Origin: Azadirachta indica
Lineage: Eukaryota; Streptophyta; Magnoliopsida; Sapindales; Meliaceae
DNA: 64,000 nt
Direction of reading: 5' to 3'
NCBI GenBank assembly: GCA_022749755.1
Contig: CM040451.1
Coordinates: 13,405,871 to 13,469,870 of the forward strand
The notes under the pieces are model-generated. The model was not told the DNA's origin. It ran no database searches and saw only the letters and a list, made by a program, of their open reading frames with translations. The position numbers and the translations under genes were made by a program. Shown here in pieces: positions 40,937 to 57,242 of this stretch. Position 1 is the first letter of the stretch. Each line of letters opens with the position of its first letter.

Positions 40937-41594
40937 ATGAGGAGAAACTGCAATCTAGAACTTCGGCTTCTTCCTTCTTCTGCCTCTCTTTCTTCTTCAG
41001 ACTTCGGCAGCCCCTGCCCCTGCCCCTGCCCGTGCCCCCGCCACGGCCACCACCGCGACTACGTCCACATGTAAGTCTTTTTTCCGTCTGGGGGTTATGC
41101 ATAAACCTATGTATTCTATTCGTTGCAAGTATTCATCTGATTTGTTGTTGTTGTGTCGTTATTACAGGATGGGAGAATCAAGTGTAAGTCCGCAAAATCA
41201 ACAGCAGCAGTTAACAATTTTCTACAATGGAAGAGTCTGCGTTTGTGATGTCACAGAATTTCAGGTATTTTTGCTGTTTTCTTTCTCTCTTATTTCTGTT
41301 GCCATTGCGTTGAAAATTTCAGAATTTTTTGCTTTCTAGTCTGTTGTAAATTTTGTTTTCATTAGTTGACAGATTTGTTTGTCTGAATTGCAGGCTAGAG
41401 CAATTTTATTGTTGGCAAGTAGAGAAATGGATGAAAGAATGAAGACGCCAAGAGGATCTGAACCAGCTTCACCAAGTATTGAATCTCAGCTATACAGCCC
41501 AAATAATACAGGTCTTTCCATGAAGAGATCACTGCAACGATTCCTCCAAAAAAGAAAGCACAGAATTCTGGCAACATCCCCATATCGATACTAA
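40937..41594 (+). CDS. TIFY5A: JAZ8/TIFY5A-type jasmonate ZIM-domain repressor
   Basis: Nuclear repressor that binds MYC-type factors and restrains jasmonate responses. Coding exons 40937-41070, 41168-41264 and 41394-41594, GT-AG, 432 bases, 143 residues. An EAR repression motif sits at the N-terminus (LELRL, residues 7-11), letting such JAZs recruit TOPLESS directly. A Cys-Pro tract follows (residues 26-34), then His-rich and Gln-rich linkers. The TIFY motif is TIFYNG (61-66) and the Jas helix is SMKRSLQRFLQKRKHRI (119-135), followed by SPY. The LPIARR-type degron of canonical Jas motifs is absent, as in Arabidopsis JAZ7 and JAZ8; JAZ8 is known to bind COI1 poorly and resist jasmonate-induced turnover. 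The first ATG after the TATA box is used and the EAR motif begins six residues later, supporting this start. JAZ7 and JAZ8 orthology are hard to separate; neighbours suggest JAZ8. Confidence 0.95.
41011..41040 (+). repeat. coding hexanucleotide repeat (CCCTGC)n
   Basis: An imperfect CCCTGC array inside exon 1 of the JAZ gene encodes alternating Pro and Cys at residues 26-34. Being a hexamer, expansion or contraction would keep the reading frame, so length may vary among alleles. Confidence 0.8.
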
Positions 41595-44530
41595 ATTATA
41601 TGCATATTGGAGTTAGAGATTGAAAAGAAGGAAATCATACAGAAGAAATTGGATAAAATTCTTTGTAAAATGATGAGATCGGGCCTTGTAAATTGATCTG
41701 AGTTTGCATTGGGGTACCCTGTGGAATTATTACTTCTGCGTGGGTTGTTTAGTTCATTAATTAGGGTACCCTAATTAGGAAATCAGCACTACCCATTTGT
41801 TTTATTTTATTTTATTTTATTTTATTGTAATTAGAGTAGTGTCCTTTGGTTTGTGGAATCATTATAGCAGGGAAGTTTGGTCAACTAATTTTTCATTGGC
41901 AATTGATGAAACTTTAGAATTATCTGTGTGAAAACATTCGCAATTAATTAATTACGGTAGCTGTACTCTTTGCCCAAATTGAAATTTTGGAAACTCGGAA
42001 GTTTCCATGAAATTTTGTAGCAGTTTCCAGGATTTGAGAAATAGTTTACGGTGATTCATCCGGAGGGTGAGAGAAATTAGTAAAGCTATTTACCGTTAAA
42101 CCAAGTTAAATATCAAATATATCCAACGTTTGATTTTACAGTTAATTACTATGCCCTTAAATGGTAAATCCATTGCTCAATTGGATTGTTAAAAAAAGAA
42201 AAAATTATGTAATTCTGTCACAAATCAGATCAAATTGAGAGGTGATGTGAAGGATTAAAAACATTCTAAACGTTTAATTTGATTCCTTGTTTTCTACGCT
42301 CATATATAATTATAACGTGATTCGTGGGTAATATGATGTTCATCGAAGACACAAGCGGAAATGGTTATTTATGAGATAATTAACTTGCTTTTTCGAGTTT
42401 TAATAAGTTCATATATGGTCCAATATTTTGGCATATATATATATATATATATACACACGCGCGCGTTAGTTACTTTCACCTTCTAGAATCCATGCACACT
42501 TCATTTTTCAAGAATTTTTAATTCTTATCTTCAGTCATTCTTTCTTAATTTAAATATGTTTAATTCAATTTTATTAAACTTAATCTAAAAGGAATGACGA
42601 CATTCAATCTCATCTGTTTTAAAATATATAAATTTATTATTTATAATAATATAAAAATATATATAATATTTTTGAACTATTAATTTTTATTATATGTATA
42701 AATTATAATGAAAATGGTTGTTTTTAATCACGGAAGAAAGTTAATATTTTTATTATTTAACATATAAGGTTAATTTTAAATTAGCTAGAGAATGATTTAA
42801 AAAAGAGGAACGTTTTACATGTTTATTAATTAATCTAATCTTTAAGTTGAGTGCATATATCCCACTAATCCTGTGATTAGATTTGAGTATGGAATAGTTT
42901 TTGGATAAGATTCCTTTTACTTTGCTTATCCTTAATTATTTGTCACGTCATTTCAATCCATTTTAATTGAGTGTAGATAACGTTTTTAAATATTTGCTAT
43001 CATATATATATATATATATAACCTAAAGAGTTAAGTACCTGTAAATAAATCAACAAACTCTGTCATTTTTTTTTAAAAAATATAACAATCTCTAAACAAA
43101 ATCTCATTGAGAATTACACTGAAACTTACGGTTTTACATTTACTTAATTTCAATGAGGTGGAGTTCTAAGCCATCTTGCATGATCGGATTGAATAAATAA
43201 ATTGTTTTATCATTTTTCTTCTATGGGTTAAGCAGAAAATGTTTGTAAAGCTCCTCATTCCAAGATTGGTCCCAGCATGGGCTGAAAATATTTGTGATTT
43301 GATTAAATGGGCTTTCTGGAAGCCCAACAGTAGCAAGCTTGCAATCAAAATCAATTATGAATAGACGCTAAAAAAAAAAAAAGAAAAATGAAGGTATGTT
43401 TAGACAGTTTCTCAAATAGAATATCTTTTAATATTTTTAACAGGGAAAAGATTGTTATGGACAATAGAAAATTCATTACCAAATATGCAAAAGGTACTTC
43501 AGAGGCCGCAAGGCTGCAGCTCCCAGCTGGTGACCTATTTGATACAAATGAATTATGCTACATCTTTGTCTATGAAAATATAAAAAGTAAGGGACTCGGT
43601 TGTAAGTAGTCCAATTACGGTGCAATCTCTCACTACTTCAGTCTACAAAGAGAAAAAATATTGGTCCACAGAGATTTGAAATTTTACGTGAGAAGTGGTA
43701 GTTTGAAATATATTATAGTTTCATGATTAACAATGCGTATAGATAGATACTCTTCTTGACGTGGTCTTCTTTGGATCGCAGCCAATAATGACTTCATGTT
43801 ATATCTTTGGACATATCAGAATCAAGCTTTATGTCCCAGAAAAGTCAAAACTTCCAGCCATTCCGCAGCTGTAATTTGGTAGATTTGCTTGCATCTCAAT
43901 CCAGCTCTTTGAATTAGTCGTAAAATTTTATCATGCTGTTCTCATATTTGTAATTCACCTTTTTTTTTTATGGCGGCTTTGTGTTTAAGTGATTTTCTAT
44001 GCATGTTGAGTTTTTACCACTTATCGGTGATTCTGAAAAAAGTATTTCTTTCCTTTTCTTTTGCTCATACTGTGGTGAAATTATATTTGCCTTGCCTGGG
44101 ATTGTTGGTTATGTTTTATCAAATTGCTTATCCGACCTATCCATTTGATGATATTGCCCCAAATTTTCAATCTGTTTGATATTCTTGGTTGTTTACAGAT
44201 ATGGGTTCGAATAGTCAATGCTTTGGGCAATGAAAGAAATTAATTAGGCTGGCGTTAAGCGGTAGAACAATGAAGGATGATCTTATTGGGTTGGGATGTT
44301 TTTCGATGCTTTTGCTGCTTCCTACGATTGAGATTTGCTTGATTTTGTTGATAAGGCTGCTATGATTACATGAACTTTTGAAAATAAGTCTAGGTTGTAA
44401 ATCTTACTATGAGCAACCAACAAGTAAAACACTCTGCTTCTGTGATTGCCATTACTTTTTCTTTTTCCCTTTCTGGTTCTTCATTAGCTTTTTCATAAGC
44501 TTCATTCTCCTTGTATTTAATGCAGTGACC
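41595..44530. other. spacer between JAZ gene and NLR pseudogene
   Basis: Starts with the JAZ 3' untranslated region, including a TTTTA pentamer run (41800-41826). Further on are a compound TA/CA/CG microsatellite (42433-42466) and a TA run (43002-43020). ORFs of 60-73 codons near 43166-43609 and 43970-44179 have no recognisable domain. Confidence 0.6.
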
Positions 44531-47249
44531 GTGGAGTTTGCTGGGTTTGCAATAGGAATCTTAGATTTATTGGGGGCGCCCCTCAGAAGACGATTTTATT
44601 ATTTGAAAAACATTGAGCAACTCTCCGAGATGCTTCATGTAAATATAGATGAGCTGAGTGCAAGAGAGACTGACATCAAGAATGAAATTAATGGGAAAAT
44701 GGTGAACTCAAAAGCTGAGCTGAAAAATGAGGTTCAGTTGTGGCTAAAGAATGTGGATAAGATAAAAAGTGAAGTGAATGGCATAGAAAATGAAATTACT
44801 GACAAGGGAAAATGCATGAAAGGCTGTTTTCCAAATTGCTATTCGCATTATAAATTGGGCAAACTTCTCGCATGCAAGACTAAAGAAGTAAATGGGCTAA
44901 AAGTAAAGGGAGCTTTTCAAAATGGTTTGTTCATTAGTGTGTTACAAAATGCAGGAAAAGTTCTGCCAACGACAACTATGATTGGTAGTGTAACACCCAG
45001 GTAGGTTTTCTCTGGGATTTGGGAATGTCTGCTGGATGTGAAGATCGATGAGATCGGTCTCTATGGTATGGGTGGAGTTGGAAAAACAACTATCATGATG
45101 CATATGAATAATCTTCTCAATGAATCTCAAATTTTTGATCATGTCATTTGGGGTGACTCTATCTAAAAACTTTAACCTGGAGAAATTGCAGTCTGACATA
45201 GCAAAAGCAGTAGACGTGGACCTGTCAAGTGATGAAAATGTAATAAGGAGATCAACTGTATTGTATGAATTTCTTGGAAAGAAAAAGTTTTTGCTCATTT
45301 TGGATGATTTATGGTATAATTTTGCCTTAGAAGAGGTGGGGATCCCTTGACCCAATGCAGAGAATGGTTGTCAGTTAGTTTTCATCACCAGGCTCATGGA
45401 TGTTTGTCGAGGCATGGAAACGCACAGAGAAATCAAAGTGGACATTCTGTCAAAGGAGGAAGCATGGAACTTGTTTATTGATAAAGCTGGAAAAGAAGCA
45501 TTATCTTCTCCTGAAATTGAGCCCGTTGCAAAGCTGATTTGTGAAGAATGTGGTCATTCGCCCCTTGCAATCATCACAGTGGGACGTGCTATGAGGAAAA
45601 TATATGATGCTTGAGTTTGGAATAATGCATTGGAAGAACTGAAAACCTCAAGAGCAGAAATTGAAGGCATGGGCGAATATGTCTTTGGACGTTCAATATT
45701 TAGCTTTAGTCATTTAAGGAATGATAAGGTCTGAGCTTGTCTTTTGTACTGTACCCTGTATCCTGACAATTACAAGATTGAGGTTGATGAGCTTATCGAG
45801 CACTGGATGGCAGAAGGATAAGTAGCTGAAGTTGGAGATAGGGAGAATGAGGTCAGCAAGGGCCACACAGTGCTAAAGGAACTTAAAGATGCTTGCTTGC
45901 TGGAGAGTAATGAAACAAAATGGGTAAAAATGCATGATTTAGTAAGGGATATGGCAATTAGAATCACAAGGGAGAGACCTTGGCTCTTCGATGCAAAAAA
46001 TGTTAAGATTCTTCCCAATTTTCTGAACTCCACAAATTTGTCTACCTGCTTCTGCAACAGAATCCTCTCAAAAGTATTCCTGATTCATTTTTTGTTAACA
46101 TGCATAACCTTAGAGTTCTCAACCTCTCTTATACTTCTATAAAATCACTGCCTGATTCAATTTCCAGCTTACAGAACCTCCATGCACTCTTGATTGAAAG
46201 ATTGCCAAGGTTGCCACTTGATATTGAAGGCTAGTAAATCTACGGCATCTATATCTCTCTTATACTGAAGAATTAAATATGTTTCCCATCAGGGTAATCT
46301 CAAAGCTGTTGCGTCTAGAAAGCCTGTCAATGTTCAAAAGCAGATGGAAATGGTCGATGGGTTCACAAGCAAGCAGCCAGGTAAGAGATTTTGAAGAAAT
46401 TGCTTGCTTGACACACTTAAGTAATCTTGTTCTTTCATTTGAGGATTCATACAGCTTCAATAGTTATGTGAGGTCGGGAGATTGGCAAGACTTCTGTCAA
46501 ACTTCTCACCTATTTCCAAAGATACTTGTAGTGTATAAATTCAAGGATGTAATCTTATTACTAATGACAGTTCCATAAAGCTCCCAAGCAGTTTTCAGCA
46601 GTTGGCATTGCAGGGTTGTCATGATATTGATATTCTTTCAAATTTGTCATCAATATCAAACTTGAACAATTTAAAAAAATGCTATGTTTCCAGCTGCTTT
46701 GGGTTAAAGTACATTACATGGACCGAGGTAAATTCTTTTCCGAGCCTCGAGAAGTTGATCCTGCAGAAATTACCCAATTTAAGTGCCATTACTAATGGAA
46801 TACCGGCTGTTGGTGTCCTTTCAAGTTTAAAAATCCTGCATATTCACAATTATAATAACCTTCCAAAGTTATTCTCAGTTGGGTTAATACAATGCCTCCA
46901 AAATCTTGAAGAAATTGATGTTTGGAACTGCCTTTTGATTGAGGAGATAATTGAAGGAGAGGAAATTGGTGGAATCGTTCCTACTGTAACAATTCCAAGG
47001 TTAAAACGCTTATACCTTTCTTCTTTGCCCAAATTGAAAAGCATTTGCAGGAGTGTACTTCTCTGTAACTCACTGGTATCCATTGACGTTTGGAATTGTG
47101 GAAAGCTAAAGAAGCTGCCTTTCTCGAGGGTGAACTTGCCATTCTCCCTAAAGTACATCAGGGGAAGCAGAAAATGGTGGGATGACTTGGATTTGGATGA
47201 ACCTAGTGGCAAAATTCTTCTACAGGCTTTCTTCAGAGAAGATAAATAA
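44531..47249 (+). pseudogene. CC-NBS-LRR (CNL) disease-resistance pseudogene
   Basis: Remnant of an intracellular immune receptor of the RPS2/RPS5-like CNL class. Domains remain in order: coiled coil (about 44531-44950), P-loop GMGGVGKTT (about 45066-45094), kinase-2 FLLILDDLW, a GLPLA-like [16 protein letters not shown] motif (KMHDLVRDMAI) near 45930, and leucine-rich repeats to 47249. Length, about 2.7 kb, is that of an intact single-exon CNL. Lesions: GTG where the ATG is expected (44531); in-frame stops at 45002, 45348, 45612, 45732 and 45819; an extra G in the run at 45150-45153 that shifts frame; further frame changes near 46035-46045, 46230 and between 46500 and 46580; and a likely deletion at the start of the LRR, where residues between the NB-ARC end and the first repeat are missing. 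It cannot encode a full receptor. It ends 361 bases from the convergent glycolate oxidase gene. Confidence 0.93.
45065..45086 (+). promoter_or_regulatory. possible miR482/2118-class target site in the P-loop
   Basis: The 22 bases encoding GMGGVGK within the NLR remnant correspond to the segment that the miR482/2118 superfamily targets in many plant NLRs (GGnATGGGnGGnnTnGG pattern). I see the target pattern only; pairing with a specific small RNA of this species was not scored. Confidence 0.35.
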
Positions 47250-47609
47250 GAGAAAGTTATTATTTTTCCACAGCCTATTTCCAAGCTTGATTCTCGACTT
47301 CTGTTATTTTGATTTTAGTCTTTGATTGTCCACTATTGTGTACATAGATGAACTTCAGAAAATCAACCATCTTTCGCGTAAATGTCTGAACTCTTATTGT
47401 ATGATCTCTGCTTCTTTGCTACCAAACAGAACAATATCCCGGATTGGAGAAAGAACATAAATAGAAAGTGCCAAGCAGCAGTCATTTATATGAATATATT
47501 GTCATTACAAAACCATAACTCTTCCAATATACTCAAACCCCTGCATCTGCTGGAATAAGTTATTCGAATGATGATCATTTAGCGGCTTAAAATGTGCATG
47601 TAGGAGAAT
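47250..47609. other. short spacer between convergent NLR pseudogene and glycolate oxidase
   Basis: 360 bases without coding potential; presumably contains the 3' untranslated region of the glycolate oxidase gene on the minus strand. Nothing else seen. Confidence 0.6.
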
Positions 47610-52522
<4,913 letters not shown>

Positions 52523-52615
52523 TCAGTCCTTCAGAAGCGGCGCCGTTTTGTCGTCCCACTTTTCTAATCGATTTCTTGCTTTCTCAACCTGAAAAAACAA
52601 AAAGGTTAGAAAAAA

Positions 52616-52661
<46 letters not shown>

Positions 52662-53711
52662 TATTATCTCTATATCTAAATTAAAGGTAATGGTCATTAT
52701 TATTGCTTGATGATATCATTACCAGCAAGCATTTGTTTTAGTGCTAATCAATTATCAAATTAATCAGTCAATGTAATAAAGAATGTTATTATTAGGTAGA
52801 GTTTTATTAATAACTGGAACTGGAATTGGAATTGGAATTGGAATTGGATTTGTACTTGCCTCTTTGATTTTGGGTCTCTTTCTTACTCAATGAATTAAAT
52901 TCTTTACTCAAAATTATTGTCGATTTGTACCAAACATAACCACTAGGTAGTAATGGTCCCTATCAAATTTTTTGCTTCACGTTATGTTTATCCATTATCA
53001 AGTTCAATTATTTTGAATAAGTTATTTACCTCTTTCTTCCAGTCTGTCCGAAATGTCACGTATACTAAGATAAGAGTCTGTATAAGGGTTCCTCCAATCA
53101 TCCCACCCCATATTCCCTACAAAACAAAGAATAAAAAATGAACATATATACACCACAAAATTATAAAGAGATAATTAAAATTGTAAACTTAATTCAATAT
53201 TTACTAACTATTGTAACAAATAATAAAATCTCAACTTTATAATTAAGTGCAGTACTACTGCTAAATACCTTAGCACCAAAATCGAATTTGAAGCCAAGAA
53301 GACAACCCAATGGAAGGCCAATGAAGTAGTAACATCCCACATTAACATAAGCAACAAATGCTTGCCATCCACATCCAACAGCCACACCTGCGTGATTAAT
53401 TGATTTGATCAAATCAATCTCAATTCTCTCTTTGAAATTATATGTATCAATTTAATTAATTATATTTGAAAACGATGTATAACAATTTGTTTAATTTAGA
53501 TAATTGGTTGATCAAAAGAATATTCACTGGCTGTACACGTCGTGTTTCAATGATGGATGCTAAATGGTTTCAGCTGACTTGTCCACTAAAGAGACAGTTC
53601 GTCAAGCAAGTAATAAATAAATTAAAGACAGGCAAAGACAGGCGGCATATGAGATTTAAGATCGAGTAATTTATTAATAAAATCTATTATATTTTAACTT
53701 TTGCTGTAATA

Positions 53712-53748
<37 letters not shown>

Positions 53749-56046
53749 GCGAATGAGATTCGTTGTATGATCATAATCAGTGTACATGTACACAGAGAAA
53801 ACACATCATTATGATTAAAATTCTTAATTATTTTCCACACGACAAAAGCTATTCCACCAAATCACCATGTTAACTTTCATTTGTCTCTTCTGGAGCATAT
53901 AACGTGCCAAAGAAGAAACAATACAAATTGAATACCAAAAGAAGAACAATAAAAATTGAATACCACTACTGCATATTCAAATTTAAATTAAATAATTTAA
54001 TCGCAAATTCATTGTCGTAACTTTTTTACTGTTGTTTTATGAGATACTGTTGTTAGATTGCACTATATTTGATCTTAATATCCTGTCGTATACTTATTGA
54101 CTGAATATGCATCCGAAAATAATATATATATATGTATATATATGCGCCTCACATGCAAACTGTCGAGAATCTCTTTAATTAGGGTTTGCTATGCATAGAA
54201 TAACCTTTTTTTTTTAATTTTTAATATTCTCAAATTTATTCAAATTTTTGAAGTGTAAGGTAACAGTTAAAAAGTTGTAAATGAAGAGACGAGCTAGGTT
54301 TGAATGTTAGTTGGGAGAGTATGATTGTTACCTGACAAGACAGGCTGAATACCATTGAGTACAATGGAGAAAGCAAGGTAAGGACAGAGTTCTGAGACGG
54401 CATCGGCGACTGTCGTTCCACTGGTGAAGGCATAGCTAATAACATGGCGCAATGCAAGCACGACGATCGCCAAAATTATAGCGATGATGGAAGAACTTGA
54501 ACTCACTATCAGAACAGCAAATGCAGACGATTTCGGATGTCCAGCCCCTAGCTCATTGCTCACCCTCACACTGTATACATATCTCCAATTAATTAAGTAG
54601 CTAGTTAGATTCAGTAAAACTTAATTGTCCAAAGCTAAACAAGTAATGACAAACCGAGGAATTTATTACCTTGCTGCTGCATTGAAGCCTACCGCGATCA
54701 TGAACACCCATCCAGAAATTGTCATGCTGCATCAATAAACAGTGTATATAAATAAAGTCAAATATATATGATTGATTGTATGTGTTAATCTTCCTATTCT
54801 TTTCATTGTTTTTACTTCAGGTAATTTTGAAAGAATGTTTTATGTTATTATTGGGACCATTGGAAAAAAAGGGAATGATATGATCGCTGGTAATGTCACT
54901 GCTGAGGCTAGGTTTAAAATTTATAGTCCATTTCTCTATACTTGAATCAAACGGCCCAACTGGCAAAGAGTAATTACTCCATTAGTGCTACCAATTTAAT
55001 TTCTTACCAGATGGAGAGAGCGTCGAGAACGATTTCAGCATTTTTGAGCAGCCCAGCAATCAAAACTATTATCTGATAGTACCAAGTTTCCAGGCAAAGC
55101 ATTATAGCAGATGCTGTAGATAATTTCAAGAATTCCCATAACCCAGAAAATGCCTGCAATGTAAACCCGGTCCATGTTTTCTTGCATCTTTCACTCAATA
55201 AAATGTACACAAATTGTGCTGCCACGACTATCCACCAGGAGAAACTTAACACCAGCGATGCGCCTAATAATCCCCAGCCTAGCTTGAAAATCGCCAGCCA
55301 ACTTAGCACAAGGTGCAGCACAAGCGTAGCTGCTGAAATATATGCACTAGGGAAGATTATGCTTTGGGCTTGGAGAAATTTTTGTATGGGGAAGTTGACG
55401 GCGTAGGCAAATATTTGAGGAATAAGACCGTAAACAAAAATTGCCGCAGAAGATGCGATTGCGCTTGATTCACCGAGAGCAAGTAAAATTTGTTTTGAAA
55501 ATATGTAGATGATCATAAGTGGAATCCCTGTTGCTGTAAGAAGAATTGTTGATCTTTGAAGATAAACTCCTAGCATGTCGTATTTATGTGCCCCATATGC
55601 TTGCCCACATAAAGTTTCTACTGCACTCCCCATTCCTAACTGCATGCAGCCATCATCAGATCAAAATTTATAACAAAATCAAAACTGTTAAGGAAAATTA
55701 TTGAGGTTATTAATAATATTACCATAAGACCATAGGCGAAAACTTGGATTCCGGTGTTGCCAAGAGAGGCGGCAGCGAGCTCGAGATTGCCGAGGTGGCC
55801 GCAGAAGATCTGAGTGGACATAGAAACGAGGTTGTTGAGCAAGTAAACAACAACTGCCGGCGCTGCAAGGCGGAAGAGAGTGTTGAGTTCGATCCATGTA
55901 GCTTTCCGTAGCCGCTGGAAGTTTGATAAACTGGGATCCGAAAGAGTTTCTTCAAGCTCAGAACTCACTGGCTCTGGCTCCGAATGTTTGGTTTCCAACA
56001 TCGGCTGATTTAGATCATTTTCCGAGCCGTACTCATTGGAATCCAT
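52523..56046 (-). CDS. DTX40: MATE efflux transporter, DETOXIFICATION 40-like
   Basis: Multidrug and toxic compound extrusion transporter, a proton-coupled exporter of small organic molecules; plant relatives act at the tonoplast or plasma membrane. Coding exons on the minus strand: 56046-55723, 55639-55008, 54726-54670, 54570-54332, 53387-53269, 53116-53030 and 52588-52523; all GT-AG, 1524 bases, 507 residues, close to Arabidopsis DTX40. An acidic cytosolic N-terminus (about 1-50) precedes two six-helix MatE halves. Family motifs: [14 protein letters not shown] (first helix), [34 protein letters not shown] (119-132), PFQ-type [11 protein letters not shown], and [12 protein letters not shown] (339-350) opening the second half. 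The first ATG in frame is used. Intron 4 (944 bases) carries an AAT microsatellite. Substrate is unknown; flavonoid export, as for the relative TT12, is only a possibility. Confidence 0.95.
52614..52662. repeat. compound (TA)n(TGTA)n microsatellite in last MATE intron
   Basis: A TA run followed by TATG tetranucleotides, inside intron 6 of the MATE gene just upstream of its last exon on the minus strand. Confidence 0.8.
52814..52850. repeat. GGAATT hexanucleotide array
   Basis: About five head-to-tail units of (T)GGAAT(T), the first reading GGAAC, within intron 6 of the MATE gene. Confidence 0.8.
53708..53747. repeat. (AAT)n microsatellite in MATE intron 4
   Basis: Roughly thirteen uninterrupted AAT/ATA units; a likely polymorphic marker within the longest intron. 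Confidence 0.85.
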
Positions 56047-56437
56047 GTTGCTTTCTTCCTCTCCTCTCTAGGACAGTATGAAAGCACTAAGTTATACCAA
56101 CACATACATTATATAACATAAGCTCTTGTATATTTTTGTCTTTGTTGAGATTTCTAGATGGAAGATAGCATCTACAAATTCGACCACAGAATATTGAAGA
56201 TAATCTTCCTTCAAAAAGGCTAGCTGCTCAGATTTGACGATATCGATCATTACAATTAAATTGTGTGTATATAATACACACACACATGTGGGACGCTCGA
56301 TCCAACATTTGATTATTTTAATTGGTAAACTTAAGAAACCGATCAAAATTGAACCACATGAGAATACAAATTAGCTCTAATTTAATCCCATAATTAATTG
56401 GGAGAATTTGAACCACTGGTCTTATTTTCTCATGGAA

Positions 56438-56491
<54 letters not shown>

Positions 56492-57205
56492 TTCAATGTC
56501 ATCTGTCAATGATTCATTGAAGTTTTGCATCGCATAGTTATAATTATAATTGTAGTTTTTTTAGGTGGAATAAATAGTTTTGGATCGATTTAAAAGTTAG
56601 GTGCGGGATTGGAGAGGTAAAACAACTAGATCATTATTAATCATTTACATATATTAATCATAAGGTCTTTAAGTTCAATTATTTTTTAATTTTTTAGTGT
56701 TAAAAGTTTATGCAAGTAACTGTAAGAAAACATTCATATGTAGTAATCAATTGATAAGAGTGAGCAAAGAATTCAAAAGCTAGCTAGCCATTTAAACAAA
56801 TAAAAAGTTTATACTTTCAATTTTGAAAAATAGTTAATTAGGGGATGTTTGAATTAATTATTAATATAAGATTCTTTCATATCTTACATAATTTACATTA
56901 ACTTGCACATGCAACATATATATCTGAATCGATGTAGATGTCTATTAAGATTCAGTGCTATGTTTTATGATTGATCTTGATATTTATCACAAATCATCAG
57001 CATAATTCATTCATCTGTTTATAATATCTCTAGCTTGCTAGCTGGAAATCAAACTCATCAAGAACAATGACATAATCATACGTATTGCACTTGCGGTCGT
57101 ACGTTGACTGTTAGTTTTCTTTAGACTGGTGTCATGTGGCTATCCTCACACCATATGAATCTCCATTTTATTTCGAAAAAGCCTAAACAAATTTGTATGT
57201 ATATG

Positions 57206-57242
<37 letters not shown>

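Noticed and set aside
43388..43609. 73-codon ORF upstream of the NLR remnant
   Set aside because: No domain or promoter context; AT-rich start beside a poly-A run.
46850..47284. 144-codon minus-strand ORF across the NLR repeats
   Set aside because: Antisense shadow of the LRR region, with no family resemblance.
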